Positions 22,191-34,096 of a DNA stretch of 64,000 nt are shown here, in pieces (within the stretch, counting starts at the first letter, position 1; each line of letters begins with the position of its first letter). The translations under genes and the position numbers were made by a program. This stretch comes from Phycomyces blakesleeanus NRRL 1555(-) (lineage: Eukaryota > Mucoromycota > Mucoromycetes > Mucorales > Phycomycetaceae). The notes beneath the pieces were generated by a model. The model was given only the letters and a program-made list of their open reading frames with translations, did no database searches and was not told the DNA's origin. The stretch covers positions 682,001 through 746,000 of the forward strand of contig NW_017265145.1 of NCBI RefSeq assembly GCF_001638985.1, written 5' to 3'.

Positions 22191-22856
22191 ACCGTATTAA
22201 ACACAGTTTTCCTTTTTAGAATTTTAGACTTTTACAGGCAAAAAAAAACAAAGTCAATATTCACCTCAACATGTCTCAAAACTAACTCTTTTCTATCTGG
22301 ATTTTATTCTCTCTCTGTCTAAAAATTAATTTTGATTCGTCCAGAAAAAAAACTAACATCGTCTGAATTTAATGCAGAGATACTGTAATAGAGATTTGTA
22401 TATTACACTCTTGCCCTGAAAGGGTACATTAATATATGTCATGACAAGGTATGTCTCATAGGAAATTATTTGACTGAATAAATAACTTATATCTCTTTAT
22501 TCTTGAAGACCAAGATTTAAGGTATACATTGCCAATTAAACTCCCGTAGATCTATACATTTATACAGTGCTGTATCTGCTGAATATTAGATCCTTTATGT
22601 ATGCCCACTATAAAAAGCTACAATTAGTTGAGAAATCTGAAGAGTATTACTAGCATAAATACATATATGTATATATGCTTAAGCTCAGAGAAATTTCGGC
22701 CTATATCTTGTACAACTAGTCAATACTTCTTTTCTTATTGTTCTTTAACTGCTTTTTTTTAATGCTAAAAAAAGCTTCCAGAAATGTGTCCCTTTAAAAC
22801 CGTAAATATTCTTGACAACTCTTTAGCTATATTCTTTTTCTTTATTTACCTTTTTC
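22191..22856. other. Intergenic
   Basis: AT-rich DNA with no supported gene. It separates the Fanzor-like relic from the small ORF next to the histone deacetylase. Confidence 0.5.
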
Positions 22857-23075
22857 TTATATCCCCCCCTTCTTCTTCTTTTTGAAGACTTCCTTGGGAA
22901 ATTCATGATACAGTGGGTGGTCAAAAAGAATACAAAGTTGATATCTTACCTTGTTTCTTTGACTGACCTCTTTGGTTTTAATGTGACGTTTAAATTTGAC
23001 TTTTTGAGGATCCATTTCACCTCCCTTTGTCGGATAGCCGGGCCGCACTTGGTTGGGCTTTGTTGGTTTCCTCAT
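22857..23075 (-). CDS. Small basic protein, unknown family
   Basis: Minus-strand frame of 72 residues beginning MRKPTKPNQVRPGYPTKGGE and rich in Lys/Arg, ending in a lysine run. A possible in-frame 57-base intron (GTAAGA to CCCAAG, about 22948-22892) would shorten it to 53 residues. The first 42 residues have a protein-like composition, not low complexity. Its ATG lies only 54 bp from the divergent histone deacetylase ATG, so the two would share a promoter. No family is recognised. It could be a small nucleic-acid-binding or nucleolar protein, but that is a guess from charge alone. Confidence 0.45.
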   Translation of the reverse strand: MRKPTKPNQVRPGYPTKGGEMDPQKVKFKRHIKTKEVSQRNKVRYQLCILFDHPLYHEFPKEVFKKKKKGGI

Positions 23076-23129
23076 TACATTTATATAAAATATATATTTA
23101 TTTATTTTTTTTAAAAAAAAAAAAGCAAC
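23076..23129. promoter_or_regulatory. Putative 54-bp bidirectional promoter/leader
   Basis: This very short gap separates the divergent start codons of the small basic ORF and the histone deacetylase. It contains TATATA-like sequence and a T-run followed by an A-run (about 23099-23124). A poly(dA:dT) tract of this sort excludes nucleosomes in fungal promoters. Assignment depends on the small ORF being real. Confidence 0.4.
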
Positions 23130-26100
23130 ATGTCATTGGAAGCAAAGAAACGTGTCTGCTATTTCTACGATGGTAATATACTATAGACCTATCTTTTTTG
23201 TATACATACATTATATACATTATATACATTATTTCTGTTTTTTTTTTGTTTTTTATAATTACAATCGACAAATTAGACTACAGGGTGAATATTTCACCGT
23301 GTATAATTGACTTAATTTAAACATGAGAGGATGAATGTGGCTAATTGATTAATTTATGATCATTCTGTACATGTATGTTCCTGTACCTATGCCTCTCTCT
23401 TTTCTTTGATACCCAGCCAATGTTGGAAACTACCATTACGGACCAGGTCATCCCATGCGACCTCACCGTATTAGAATGTGCCATGGTCTTGTAATGAACT
23501 ATGGCCTTTACAAAAAAATGGAGATCTACGTGAGTTTTGATGAGCTGCATCCTCCAACACAGTTTTCGTAATCTTCCTCCTCCTCCACCTCTTCCTTTTC
23601 CCTCTCCTCTTTGTCTTTTGGCGTGACTAGAGAGCAAAGCCTGCCAACAAGTGGGAAATGACTCAGTTCCACACCGATGACTATATCGATTTTCTCTCGC
23701 GTGTAACTCCAGAGAACATGGAACAGTATCAAAAGGAACAAGCCAAATGTAAGATAATTCTACAGCTATATATATATATATATATCTGTGTGTATGTGCA
23801 CAAATTTACAAATAGGCTTAACTATTGAATATAGTTAATGTTGGTGATGATTCTCCAATCTTTGAAGGACTTTTTGAATATTGTGGTCTCAGCGCTGGTG
23901 GATCAATGGGTAAAAAAAAATAACAAAAAAAAAAGAATATCAGCCAATCCAATGAATGAATGAAAAAAAAAATGTGTTGAATTTCCTGGGTTGTCATGAT
24001 TTAATTTCTGTAGAGGGTGCTGCTAGATTGAACCGTGGATTGTGTGATATTGCTATAAACTGGGCTGGAGGTCTTCACCATGCCAAAAAAGCAGAGGCAT
24101 CCGGCTTCTGTTATGTAAACGACATTGTGTTGGGTATCTTGGAATTACTGAGATATTACTCGCGTGTGCTGTACATTGATATTGATGTTCATCACGGCGA
24201 TGGTGTCGAAGAAGCATTTTACACCACTGACCGTGTTATGACCGTCAGCTTTCATAAATATGGCGAGTTTTTCCCTGGAACTGGTGAACTTAAGGTAGAT
24301 CCAAATGGTTTCATTGATACATATCCACATATATGCATTACATGGCACTACTAACAAAACTTATATGGCTTGCTAATTTGCTTTTATGTGCAGGATGTTG
24401 GTGTTGGAAAAGGAAAATACTATAGCGTCAATTTTCCTCTCAGAGATGGTGTGGACGATGATAGCTATCAGTCCGTATTTGAACCTGTGAGTTGGATTTC
24501 ATAATACACAACATGAGTTGATAACTTATCATTTACGAATAGGTTATTGAAAAGGTAATGGAGTGGTATCGCCCATCTGCTGTTGTCTTGCAATGTGGCG
24601 GCGATTCTCTGAGTGGTGATAAACTGGGTTGTTTTAACTTATCTATGAAAGGTAAGTTATCGAGCTAGATGTTTTGTTTTTCTTAAATTACTGGGTTAAA
24701 AAGAAGAAAAATGGAAATGCAACTAATGGATTATTTTATTCTCCTGCTTTTTCTTTCTTTCTAAAGGTCATGCCAATTGTGTGAGATTTGTCAAGAAATT
24801 CAATCTTCCTACTTTGGTTCTTGGAGGCGGTGGATACACCATGCGAAATGTAGCACGCGCGTGGGCGTATGAAACTGGTGTTGTGGTTGGTCAAGAGGTT
24901 GGACCAGGTAGATTTGTTACGATATTTAGCTCTCAATAATATTAACAGTAGGGACTACAACAGTAGTAACTACAGCTGCAACCGACTGATTTATTGAAAC
25001 TAATGCTTTGTTTTATCTTGTTTGATTTTATTTTGGTCAATTTTTTTAGACATGCCGTATAATGACTATTATGAGTATTTTGGGCCTGACTATAAGCTTG
25101 ACATTCGTCCAAGCAATATGGAGAATTTGAATACAACTGAGTACCTTGAAAAAACAAAGTATGTCTAGTAGAAAGTGATAAGGGAGAAATATATCTGACC
25201 CACGACTTTAGAACCAAGGTGTTTGAAAACCTGGCACGGACCATGTTTGCGCCCAGTGTACAGATGCAAGGTAAGATAAAAGCAGGACTTTATTGATTGA
25301 TTTATTTATTATGGAAGAGAAAAGAGAGAATGTCGGATATTAACAACCGATAATCTGTATATAAAGAGGTACCTGGCGACCGTGATATGTCTGAAGATGA
25401 AGACGAACAAGATCAGGATAATCGTTATATTCGTAAGTCTAAAAAAGAAAAGCAAACCAATAAAATGATAATAAAATAATGGATACATGACTGGTGGTGG
25501 TCTGAACAAGTGAATTTACATTCTTTATTATTATTACTATGCTTGTAGAGGCACTTTGGGACCGACGGGTCATTCCAGACAATGAATTCTATGATTCTGA
25601 TGAAGGAGAGGCACAGGGATCGGGCGGTAATAGAAAGAGTAGACATTACCAGAATTATGGGGAGGAAGACAGCTCGGTCTATGATGGGGATGAGAGTGAT
25701 GAGAACCGGGCCAATGGAAGTGAGGCCAGACCGACAAAGAAGACTAAATCGAGGGCAATGGATGTCGATACTGAGATGACTACTACCAAACAGGAGGATG
25801 TTGTGGTGTCTCGGGATGAAGAAATGGAGATCGAGGAAGCCCTGAAAGAGGACGAAATTAAAGTCGAGCCTCTCGATGGGACCACGGAGAGTGTGAGCGA
25901 GGCTGTCCGAAAGGGAGAAGAATCGGATGTACCCCAAGAAAAGGCCGAAGAAAACGTTTGTGAATACCCGACAGAGCCTATGGATTTATCAGGTAAGAAA
26001 ACCAATCTTCTTCAAGGGCTCACAATATATGTACATATATATATATATATATTATCCTGACACATTTCTCTCTCTCTCTCTCTCTGGATCTCTATTTACC

Positions 26101-27216
26101 TTTATTTCCTATTCTTGCGACACCTTAGACGACAAAGAGCTGTCATTAGAATCAACTGCAGATAATGCAAAGTCATCTGATTCGGTCTCATCTCCAACCT
26201 TGGCTATGGAAATTTCGGTGCCTGCATCTTCACCTGCACTTGTGGCTGTACCCGAAACAGCGCCTGCTCCTGTCCAAACAGAAGAAGCAACGTCTATAAT
26301 CAGTAGTTTGCTCGAAAATGTTCCTGCTAATAATACTGCTGATTCTACTCCTGCACTCACTCCTGCTGCCACTGGTGCCAATGCTACGTCCACTCCTGCA
26401 ACTGCCACTGCCACTGCTACTGGTGCTGGTGCTGTTGTTGCTGATACTACTACTGCCAGTTCTTCTGCTGATACAACTGCTCCTTCTGTTGATACTGCTG
26501 CACCTTCTGTTGATACTGCTACACCTTCTGTTGATACTGTTGATACTGTTGGTGCTACTGTCGATACTGCTGTTGATACTGCTGTTGATACTGCTGTTGA
26601 TACTGCTGTTGATACTGCTGTTGATACTGCTGTTGATACTGCTGTTGATACTGCTGTTGATACTGCTGCTGCTACTGGTGATACTGCTACTACTGCTGTT
26701 GATACTGCTGCTACTGGTGATACTGCTGCTGTTGAAACTGCTACTGTTGATACTACTGCTCATTCTGCTGATAGTACCAATGCTTCATCTGCTGATGTCA
26801 TTTATCCTCCTACAACTACTCCCTTGGCTACCACTTCCTCTTCTCCACCTCCTCCTTCTCCTCCTGCTACTGCTACTACAACTACAAGTATTACTGAAGC
26901 TGAATCTGCTGATACCATCATGGCCGATAGCCCTGAAAAGAGTGAACCTATAAAGAACACTGGGGACAGTGAAGAAGAAGGCGAGGTGACATCTTGTAAA
27001 TCGGCTTCACCAATCGACACCTCGGCTGGCGCCACATCAGAGCAGGAGAGACATATGTTGGTGGATATGGATAGAACAAAGGCTCAGTCAGGCATTTTCT
27101 CTCGAGCAGACATTTTTTCCAAGTCTGAGGAGCCAAAGACAACTTCTACAATAGTTACTGAGGAGGAAGATGCTCTTGAGGACGGAGAGATTGCAGATAG
27201 TCCTGGAGGTCATTGA
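23130..27216 (+). CDS. RPD3: RPD3/HDAC1-type class I histone deacetylase with long tail
   Basis: Thirteen exons (23130-23172, 23417-23529, 23631-23748, 23835-23909, 24014-24294, 24394-24486, 24543-24651, 24767-24907, 25050-25158, 25212-25270, 25367-25432, 25549-25992, 26129-27216) give 912 residues. Residues 1-400 are a complete class I deacetylase: [29 protein letters not shown] with catalytic His138-His139, [11 protein letters not shown] with zinc ligands Asp174 and His176, and [14 protein letters not shown]. The enzyme removes acetyl groups from histone lysines in Sin3-type corepressor complexes. The remaining 500 or so residues far exceed the short tails of yeast Rpd3 (about 430 residues in all). 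They start acidic, then become Ala/Thr/Ser-rich, with an array of VDTA repeats at about 694-732 and an acidic C-terminus. The tail is presumably disordered. RPD3 is favoured over HOS2 by the core sequence as I recall it. Confidence 0.94.
26520..26765. repeat. 12-bp coding repeat (VDTA units) in the deacetylase tail
   Basis: The unit GTTGATACTGCT is repeated about nine times in tandem (about 26560-26670), flanked by degenerate copies. Repeats of a multiple of three expand or contract without shifting frame, so the tail length is likely polymorphic. The array also produces long false frames on other strands (Leu-rich and Ser-rich). Confidence 0.9.
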
Positions 27217-29832
27217 TATCAGCAACCCAATCACGTTTATTTTCTTTTTTCCATTTGAAGCCTTTTTTTTCTTCTTTATTTTTTTTTAAAAAATCCCCCC
27301 ACATTCACGTAATTTCAAATTCAATCTGTATTGCTTATTAACACAGATTGTGTTTATATATAAAACAATATAAAACAACATAAATATATATATATATATA
27401 GCGTATTTTACTATATGACTACTATATTGTATTAAATTAAGAAAAATGATAAGATTAATCACATAAATTTACGCAAATTCACCGGTATAATTTTTGTTTG
27501 AACAGTATTTATTGAACAATTGATCTGTGGATATTGTTGCTTTAAGATTAAGATTGGTTTTATAGTCTAAAAACATTATAGCAGTAAAGTGAGTGAAATT
27601 TATATGAAGCTTTATTTTTTTTTAACAAAAAAAAAACAAGTTTCTCCTTGGAGACATGCACCAAGGTGATAAAGCTGCACTCATAGATAAAGGCGTGTGA
27701 GATTAATTGTACAATAAACTGTATCTTCTGTCAATTGGTTATCTACCTAGTAAACTATATTTCTATTACAAAAACAAGAAGATTTGATCAAAATAATATT
27801 AATAATTAATAATTATAAATTCTATATATGTACATGTATGTATATATGTGTGTATTACATATTTATCAAATATGCTTTTAGTAATTGGTTTTATCTATGT
27901 ATCTCTGTATCTATATATGTATATATGTAGGTATATGTACATGTAGATGTACATGTACATGTACATGTATGTGTATGTATTATACCAATATTCACATATT
28001 GACAGCATGTAGCCACATGTATTTTAATCACACCATGAAGCTCTAATGTCATGACGAAGACCACGTCTCATAATGTCCACTATCTATAATTAAAACAATC
28101 ATCTTGCACAAAATTTGTCCTTTTTTATTTATTTATTTATTGATTTTCTTCTTTGCTTCTTTGTTTGCTATTTTACCTTTCTGAAGAACATGGGGTGGCA
28201 ATAGTTGTTTATTAAATTGTGCCATTTCTCGATCCTCGATTGTGTATTAAAGTACAAATCTTTACGATTATATATATATATCTATATCTGTGTGTAGAAA
28301 GGGAAAGAAAAGTATACTGAATTGAAATATTTTATGAATGCTATAAATACTTGGACATTGACCATTTATCAGGTCTATTGGCTTCTATTTCCAGTCTAAT
28401 GCTTCATTCTAAATCGACTTGATCATCAGGGCTATATTACTTCTTCTTCTTTTTTTAGTCTTTATTTCGTTTGAAGACTAAAAAGGAACTAGTGAGTGAA
28501 GTATTGAATGAAACCAGATAAATAAATAAAGAAATAAATAGATAAGTAAATGTATAATTGTTTGTTAAATATAAATATGTCTATATATCTTTATATGAAA
28601 AATAAAATAAAATATCAATAAATAGATTAAAGGCTATAAGAATTTATTTCAGTTCAACCAATTACCATGCACTCCTTCATTATTTTAACATATTAAACTT
28701 CTTCCTCTTTTTTTATTGATTTATTGATTTATAACATCGGTTAATACCTTTGAGTTATTAAATATTTATATATTAGCACTAATTATATTATATTATACAT
28801 ATATCCTTCTTACTGTTATTGAAAATAGCATATATCAAGAATAAAATACTCTTACACCTTGACCCTAAAGTTGACTGTCAGAACTGTTGTATAGTTTCTA
28901 CCAAAACATACATATAAAAGAGAAAATAGAGAATGTTCAAGGCTGGTCTTGTAAAGTATTATATATAAAAGTTAATTTTCAGGATATCTTATAAGAAATA
29001 GGTGCCCCAGAACCATGTCCTCGGTAAATAATCTGCTATTTAAACAAATATATTGTAGAGTTCTTTGCTTGAAAAGGTATCTAAAGGAAAACATATATTC
29101 AAAAGAAGAAAAATCAAAGAGGTTTATATGCGAAAGGGGAAATTGATTTGGTAAGTAATTCAGGGCTATTTTTTTTCATAAATTATATTTATTTTTATAT
29201 ATATATAAAGAGGGGAAGATTTGGAAACCCTTGAGAATGTAGGAAGCAGTGTGACAACGAAGATTCCAAAGGTATGTCTGGGCTACTTAAAAGGAAGTTG
29301 GTTTGAACAAAGGCCATTTGTTAGTAAGCTTTTATTTTACTTGAGAAATATAAGAAAGACGACTTGCAAAAGATAAGGTTGTCACACAGCCCTTTTCCAA
29401 GCAACAAGGAGAATTAGGTAGGAAGATTGTTAGGTAGGTAGGTAGGTAGGTATGTATGTATTACTTTTATTTTTCCTATATTTCTAGCGCCTTGTGTGCA
29501 GGGGTAGACTAAATTAGGTATTTTGTACATATGAAATATATAGATGGAAGCATAAACAGGTCCTTTCATTGACCCAAGTACATGGCAATTTTCTAGTGTA
29601 CTAGAATTAAGGAGAGATCTGGGATTAAAGATCAAGACAGACCAGATTATTTCTAAAGGCTCGCATACACGCAAGGGCAGTGGATTATGCTAAAATTTAT
29701 TTAAATAGATTCAAACTTTCATCCTGACACCTTTATCTTCGTTTTATTATTAATTTATTTAATTTAATTTTTCTTTCTTCTCTCTCTCTCTCTCTTTTTA
29801 TTATTTTCCTTCTTCTTCGATTATAATTCATC
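27217..29832. other. Intergenic, 2.6 kb
   Basis: No gene found. Contents: T-rich 3' flank of the deacetylase gene, TA and TATG repeats (27370-27400, 27820-28000 with repeated TGTACA/TACATG), and AT-rich DNA. GGTA repeats occur near 29430-29460. The last 100 bp are C/T-rich with CTCT repeats directly before the kinase ATG, a common fungal promoter feature. Confidence 0.55.
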
Positions 29833-31325
29833 ATGACTCTCCAGGCCATTATAGAAAACCCTCAGATCCTTTTGCAGACTTCGATTGATGACCGCTCACT
29901 ACAGCTTGAGTCTCTGTTGGGCATCGGTGCATATGGAATCGTTTATCTCGGACGTCGTATTTATTCAGATCGTCTTTATGCTGTCAAGCTTCTCACAAAT
30001 CTCAAAGCAAGTCGCCACGAAGTAGATATCCAGGCCCATCTGTCGGGTCACCCAAACATTCTGTCGGTTGAAAAGATTGTTCACGAGGCCGATCTTACCT
30101 TTATCATACTCGAATATGCCTCAGAAGGCGATCTCTTTGGAGCCATCACACACTCTCACCACGGTCTAGTCGGAAACAACCATGCGATTCGACATATCTT
30201 TCTCCAGATCATCGATGCCGTCCAGCATTGTCACCAGAATAATATTGCCCACAGAGATCTGAAGCCAGAAAACATCCTAATGTTCCCAGACTGGCATATA
30301 AAACTAGCAGACTTTGGTCTGGCCACTCCACAGGCCACCTCTACTGAGTTTGGCTGTGGATCCACCTTTTACTTTTCTCCAGGTAATATATATATATAAG
30401 AATCTGCTAAACCCACCAAAAGAGAGAAAGCAACCCTTAATTTATTTGACCCTTTATCACATATTATATCCTATATATCTAAAAAAATTGTTTTATTATA
30501 GAGTGTCAGGGTAGTGCTCTTCAGAGCTTTGGGAAAATGAAGGGTTATGATACAAAGCAAAACGATATTTGGAGTCTTGGTGTGATTCTGGTAAACTTTG
30601 TGGCCGGACGGAACCCTTGGAAAAGAGCATCGATGGACGATCCGACCTTTGCGGCCTTTGTCAATAGCCCCCACACCTTTTTTGAGACGATTCTTCCTTG
30701 TATATCAGACGAACTGACACCGATATTGCGACGTTTATTTTGTCTTGATCCAGCCCGTCGCATTTCTCTGCAAGAGTTGCGCCTCTCTATCATCCGCTGC
30801 CGTACCTTTACACGCCAAGACAGCTTTGACCTTTTGAGCCTGTTGAATAGCAATCCAAATCTATACCCTGGAACCAAACTGCTGCCACCGGGCCAAGATG
30901 GTTTGCGAGCCTCATTTAATCTGGACGGTCCTGGAACAATGTCACAGACCTTGTTGGATTACATTTCGGATTTTACGGACGATGAGGACAACTACAGTCT
31001 GGTTGACATCTACACCCTGCCATGTATTCCGTCGACTGCCCAGGGATCACCCCCTTTCCCGCCACCTCTGTCCAAACTACCTCCTGTGCCGACCCATTCG
31101 ACGTCAGCCGCACCTTCTTACAATTCTCAGATGTCCTCTTTGGCGTCTTCATCTGGGTCTGGTTTGTCTTTGACATCGTCCTCGTCTTCCTCTTCAGGAT
31201 TCTCACTGTCCTTACAAGGCCTACAAGGTTTGAAGATCCAGTCTGATCCCCAGGCTTCTAAAACACCGACCGATTGCCACTATGACACGAGTTTTCACCT
31301 CTACGATAACTCCTGCGTAGTCTAA
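29833..31325 (+). CDS. Ran1/Pat1-like (Vhs1/Sks1) serine/threonine kinase
   Basis: Two exons (29833-30382, 30502-31325) encode 457 residues. The kinase domain spans about 25-290: glycine loop GIGAYGIVYLG (30-40), Lys52, HRDLKPEN (140-147), DFG at 160-162 and the activation-segment end SPECQG (182-187). Insert pattern and SPECQG with a following FGKMKGYDTKQNDIWSLGV match the fission yeast Ran1 and budding yeast Vhs1/Sks1 group. Ran1 restrains meiosis, and Sks1/Vhs1 act in glucose and stress signalling, so a nutrient or developmental role is plausible. The C-terminal 170 residues are Ser/Pro-rich and probably disordered. All catalytic residues are present. Confidence 0.9.
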
Positions 31326-34096
31326 ATGTACACCTTACTATTATCTCTCTCTTTTCTTCAATTCAATTCAAATCACTTCAATTCAATTGCTATTTGATTA
31401 TAATTATCATTATCACTATCACTATCACTATCACTATCACTATCACTATTATTTCTGTTACTATTCTACATATACATACACGCACACATACACGCATACA
31501 CATATACACATATACACATATATAATATTTCCTTCTTTCTTTTTTCGTTTGTTCACCCTGCCAAGTGTGTATCGCTTACTGGTTCAAATTTCCTTTCTTC
31601 TCAATAGAATCTTTATTTCCTCCTCCCCTGAATGAGGGCAGCTCTCTTATTCTAATCATCATCATTATCATTATTACCATCATTATTACTATCATTATTA
31701 TTTTCTTTGGCGCACTTTGAACCATCGAAGTTGTTTATCCTTAAACCTTATCAACCAGTTTATACGGCTCTAAACTTCTACAAACACATATAAATATAAT
31801 TGTCTGTATGTATCTGATTGAATACCACAAGAAAACATGTGGACCAAAAAGAAAGAGTACCTGCCACTTGTCTATAGGTCAAACAGTCCCTTATTTATAT
31901 ATTTATATATATAATTAGCATACTCTTTCTCCTTTTTCTTATTTTATTTTATTTTATTTTATTTACACACAGTAATATCAATAATATTAATAACCATGGT
32001 AACAACAATACAATTTACATCATAAACACATACACAAAAAAAATGTAAATTAAGCACATGTTTACTGCCAAGATAATATTTATCCATAAGTTTATTCTTC
32101 TTTTTTTTGGAGTCTTGTTTTCAACCTGCTTATTGCTCTTTATGATTTATATTCTGTATATTTTGTATGTATGTTGATGTAAATAAATAAAAAAAAACAG
32201 ATGGTAAATAATGAAGAAATCGCATTTATTTATTCGTTTATTTTGTTTTTGGTTCTTGAGGTACAATACCATTTTGACCTTTCTATCTATCTATTTAGTT
32301 GGCTATTTGGATACTTCTTTATTGTTTTAGTCATTATCGATAATAGCAATAGCAATAATAAGATTGGTGATAAAATAGCTTATTTTATTTTCAAGACTCC
32401 CTAAGATACATTTTCTCGTGTATTATTTCCATTTTCTTGACTGTCTTTACTTCTTTTTTTTTCTTCATTCATTCATTCGTTTATTCCTTTATTCTTGTTT
32501 CTTGGTATTGAATTTGGCGTCTACTTTGTATCTCATCAAGGTTTGCTATTTTACTGAACAATCGTAAGGATCGACATGAGATGCTCAAAGTATTATCTCT
32601 ATTCTTTTGACCTTTTATTTCGTTCTTTCTTTTTTAAGAAAAAAAGATAAACAGGATATATCTATTCTATTGCTATATCTAGTAGAAACCAAATTTTGTA
32701 TCATTACTCTTTAATTGATATAATAATAAGCTTTGGCTTTTATTTATTTAATATGTTTCTTGTTGTCCGTGCTATCATTTGCACCCAAGGCTTCCAAGAC
32801 TTCTTCTTTTGAGGGTGGGGAAAAAAAGGAGAAGGAGAAGAAGGAGAAGGAGAAGGAGAGGGCAGAGTGCAGAGGGCAGAGAGAAAGAGAGAGAAAGAGA
32901 GAGGGGGGACAATGGTTTCAATACATGTTTATAGGTCTATATTTTGTTACTGCTTGATACCAGACGGCTTTAGTTTCTAATTGAGCATATATGAACTTGA
33001 ATTCAGCTATTAAATAAACTAGTAATTGTAGCTGAAATAAAGAAAAATATGCTTTTGATTATGATGATTATAACTCTAAACCATTAGCATGATACAGTAT
33101 GCCAGATTACGTAGAGAGTATATTGATTACATTCAAGCAAATGCAAGTCTACAGGTAAAATATCTATTTCTTTCTTTAAAGGTCAAAATCAAATTTACCA
33201 GGCAATTCTTGTATATAGATAGATAGATCATTTTATTTAATGAAAATCCTATGGTTATAATTTATTTATTTAGATACTTTTCTCCCTCATACCCCCTTTA
33301 TCTAAAAAAAATTTTCTTGATGTAATTGATCGTCTGTGTAGTAAATGCCTGGTATTACAAAGATACACACCCAAACATACTTGATTGGCTTAAAGAAGTC
33401 AAAGCCTTCTTTTTTGTTTTTATATGGCGTCTTTAAACTTTACGAAATCCTGTTTTTATATAAACATGTTACCCGCCAGTCATCAATTATTAATACTAGT
33501 TAGTAATAGTATTGTTTGATTGTTTTTTTCATAATTTTTTGGTGGTCATGCTCTTTCATCTTTATGTATTAATATTACTTTGGAAATTCTCTCACAAATT
33601 TTACTTTTTTCCCTCCCCTCCTCCTCCTCCTCCTCCTCCTTTAAATATATATATATAATATTTAAATTTCTCCCTTCCTTTTTTTTCATATATCCTCCAT
33701 TTATAATTGCTTCATTTGTCCTTCTCTTTATGAGAGAGAAAAATAATAATAATAGTTGAATTGATATATTGAATAAGCTATACATGTTTTATACACACTC
33801 ATGTTTGTTTGTTTATTTATTTTAAATAAATAAATTATAATAAGAGAAATATGTGTTATGTATTTGTGTGTGTGTGTGTGTGTATATGTGTATGCACGTA
33901 TGCATGTATATATGTATGTGTAAATGTGTAAATGTAAATGTATGTTTCAAGTGAGTGAGTGAGTGAGCAAGTGAAAAGGCAAGGTAATGTAAAGGGTAAG
34001 TTAGATCCAAACTAATGATATATTGTTTCTTTGCCTTTGATCCTTTTCTCTCACTCTCTCTCTCTTTTGTGTGTGTGTGAGTATATATCCTTTTTC
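31326..34096. other. Intergenic, 2.8 kb, convergent genes
   Basis: Lies between the 3' ends of the kinase and the MFS gene. Holds a CACTAT/ATTATC hexanucleotide run at about 31399-31450, AT-rich DNA, an A/G-rich tract at 32815-32910 and GT repeats at about 33863-33890. Frames here are low-complexity only. No gene supported. Confidence 0.55.

Noticed and set aside
26230..26953. Ser-rich minus-strand and Leu-rich plus-strand ORFs of 177-211 codons
   Set aside because: Both are other-frame readings of the 12-bp repeat in the deacetylase tail.
33822..34010. His/Thr-rich minus ORF
   Set aside because: Produced by GT and ATGT repeats; no coding signature.
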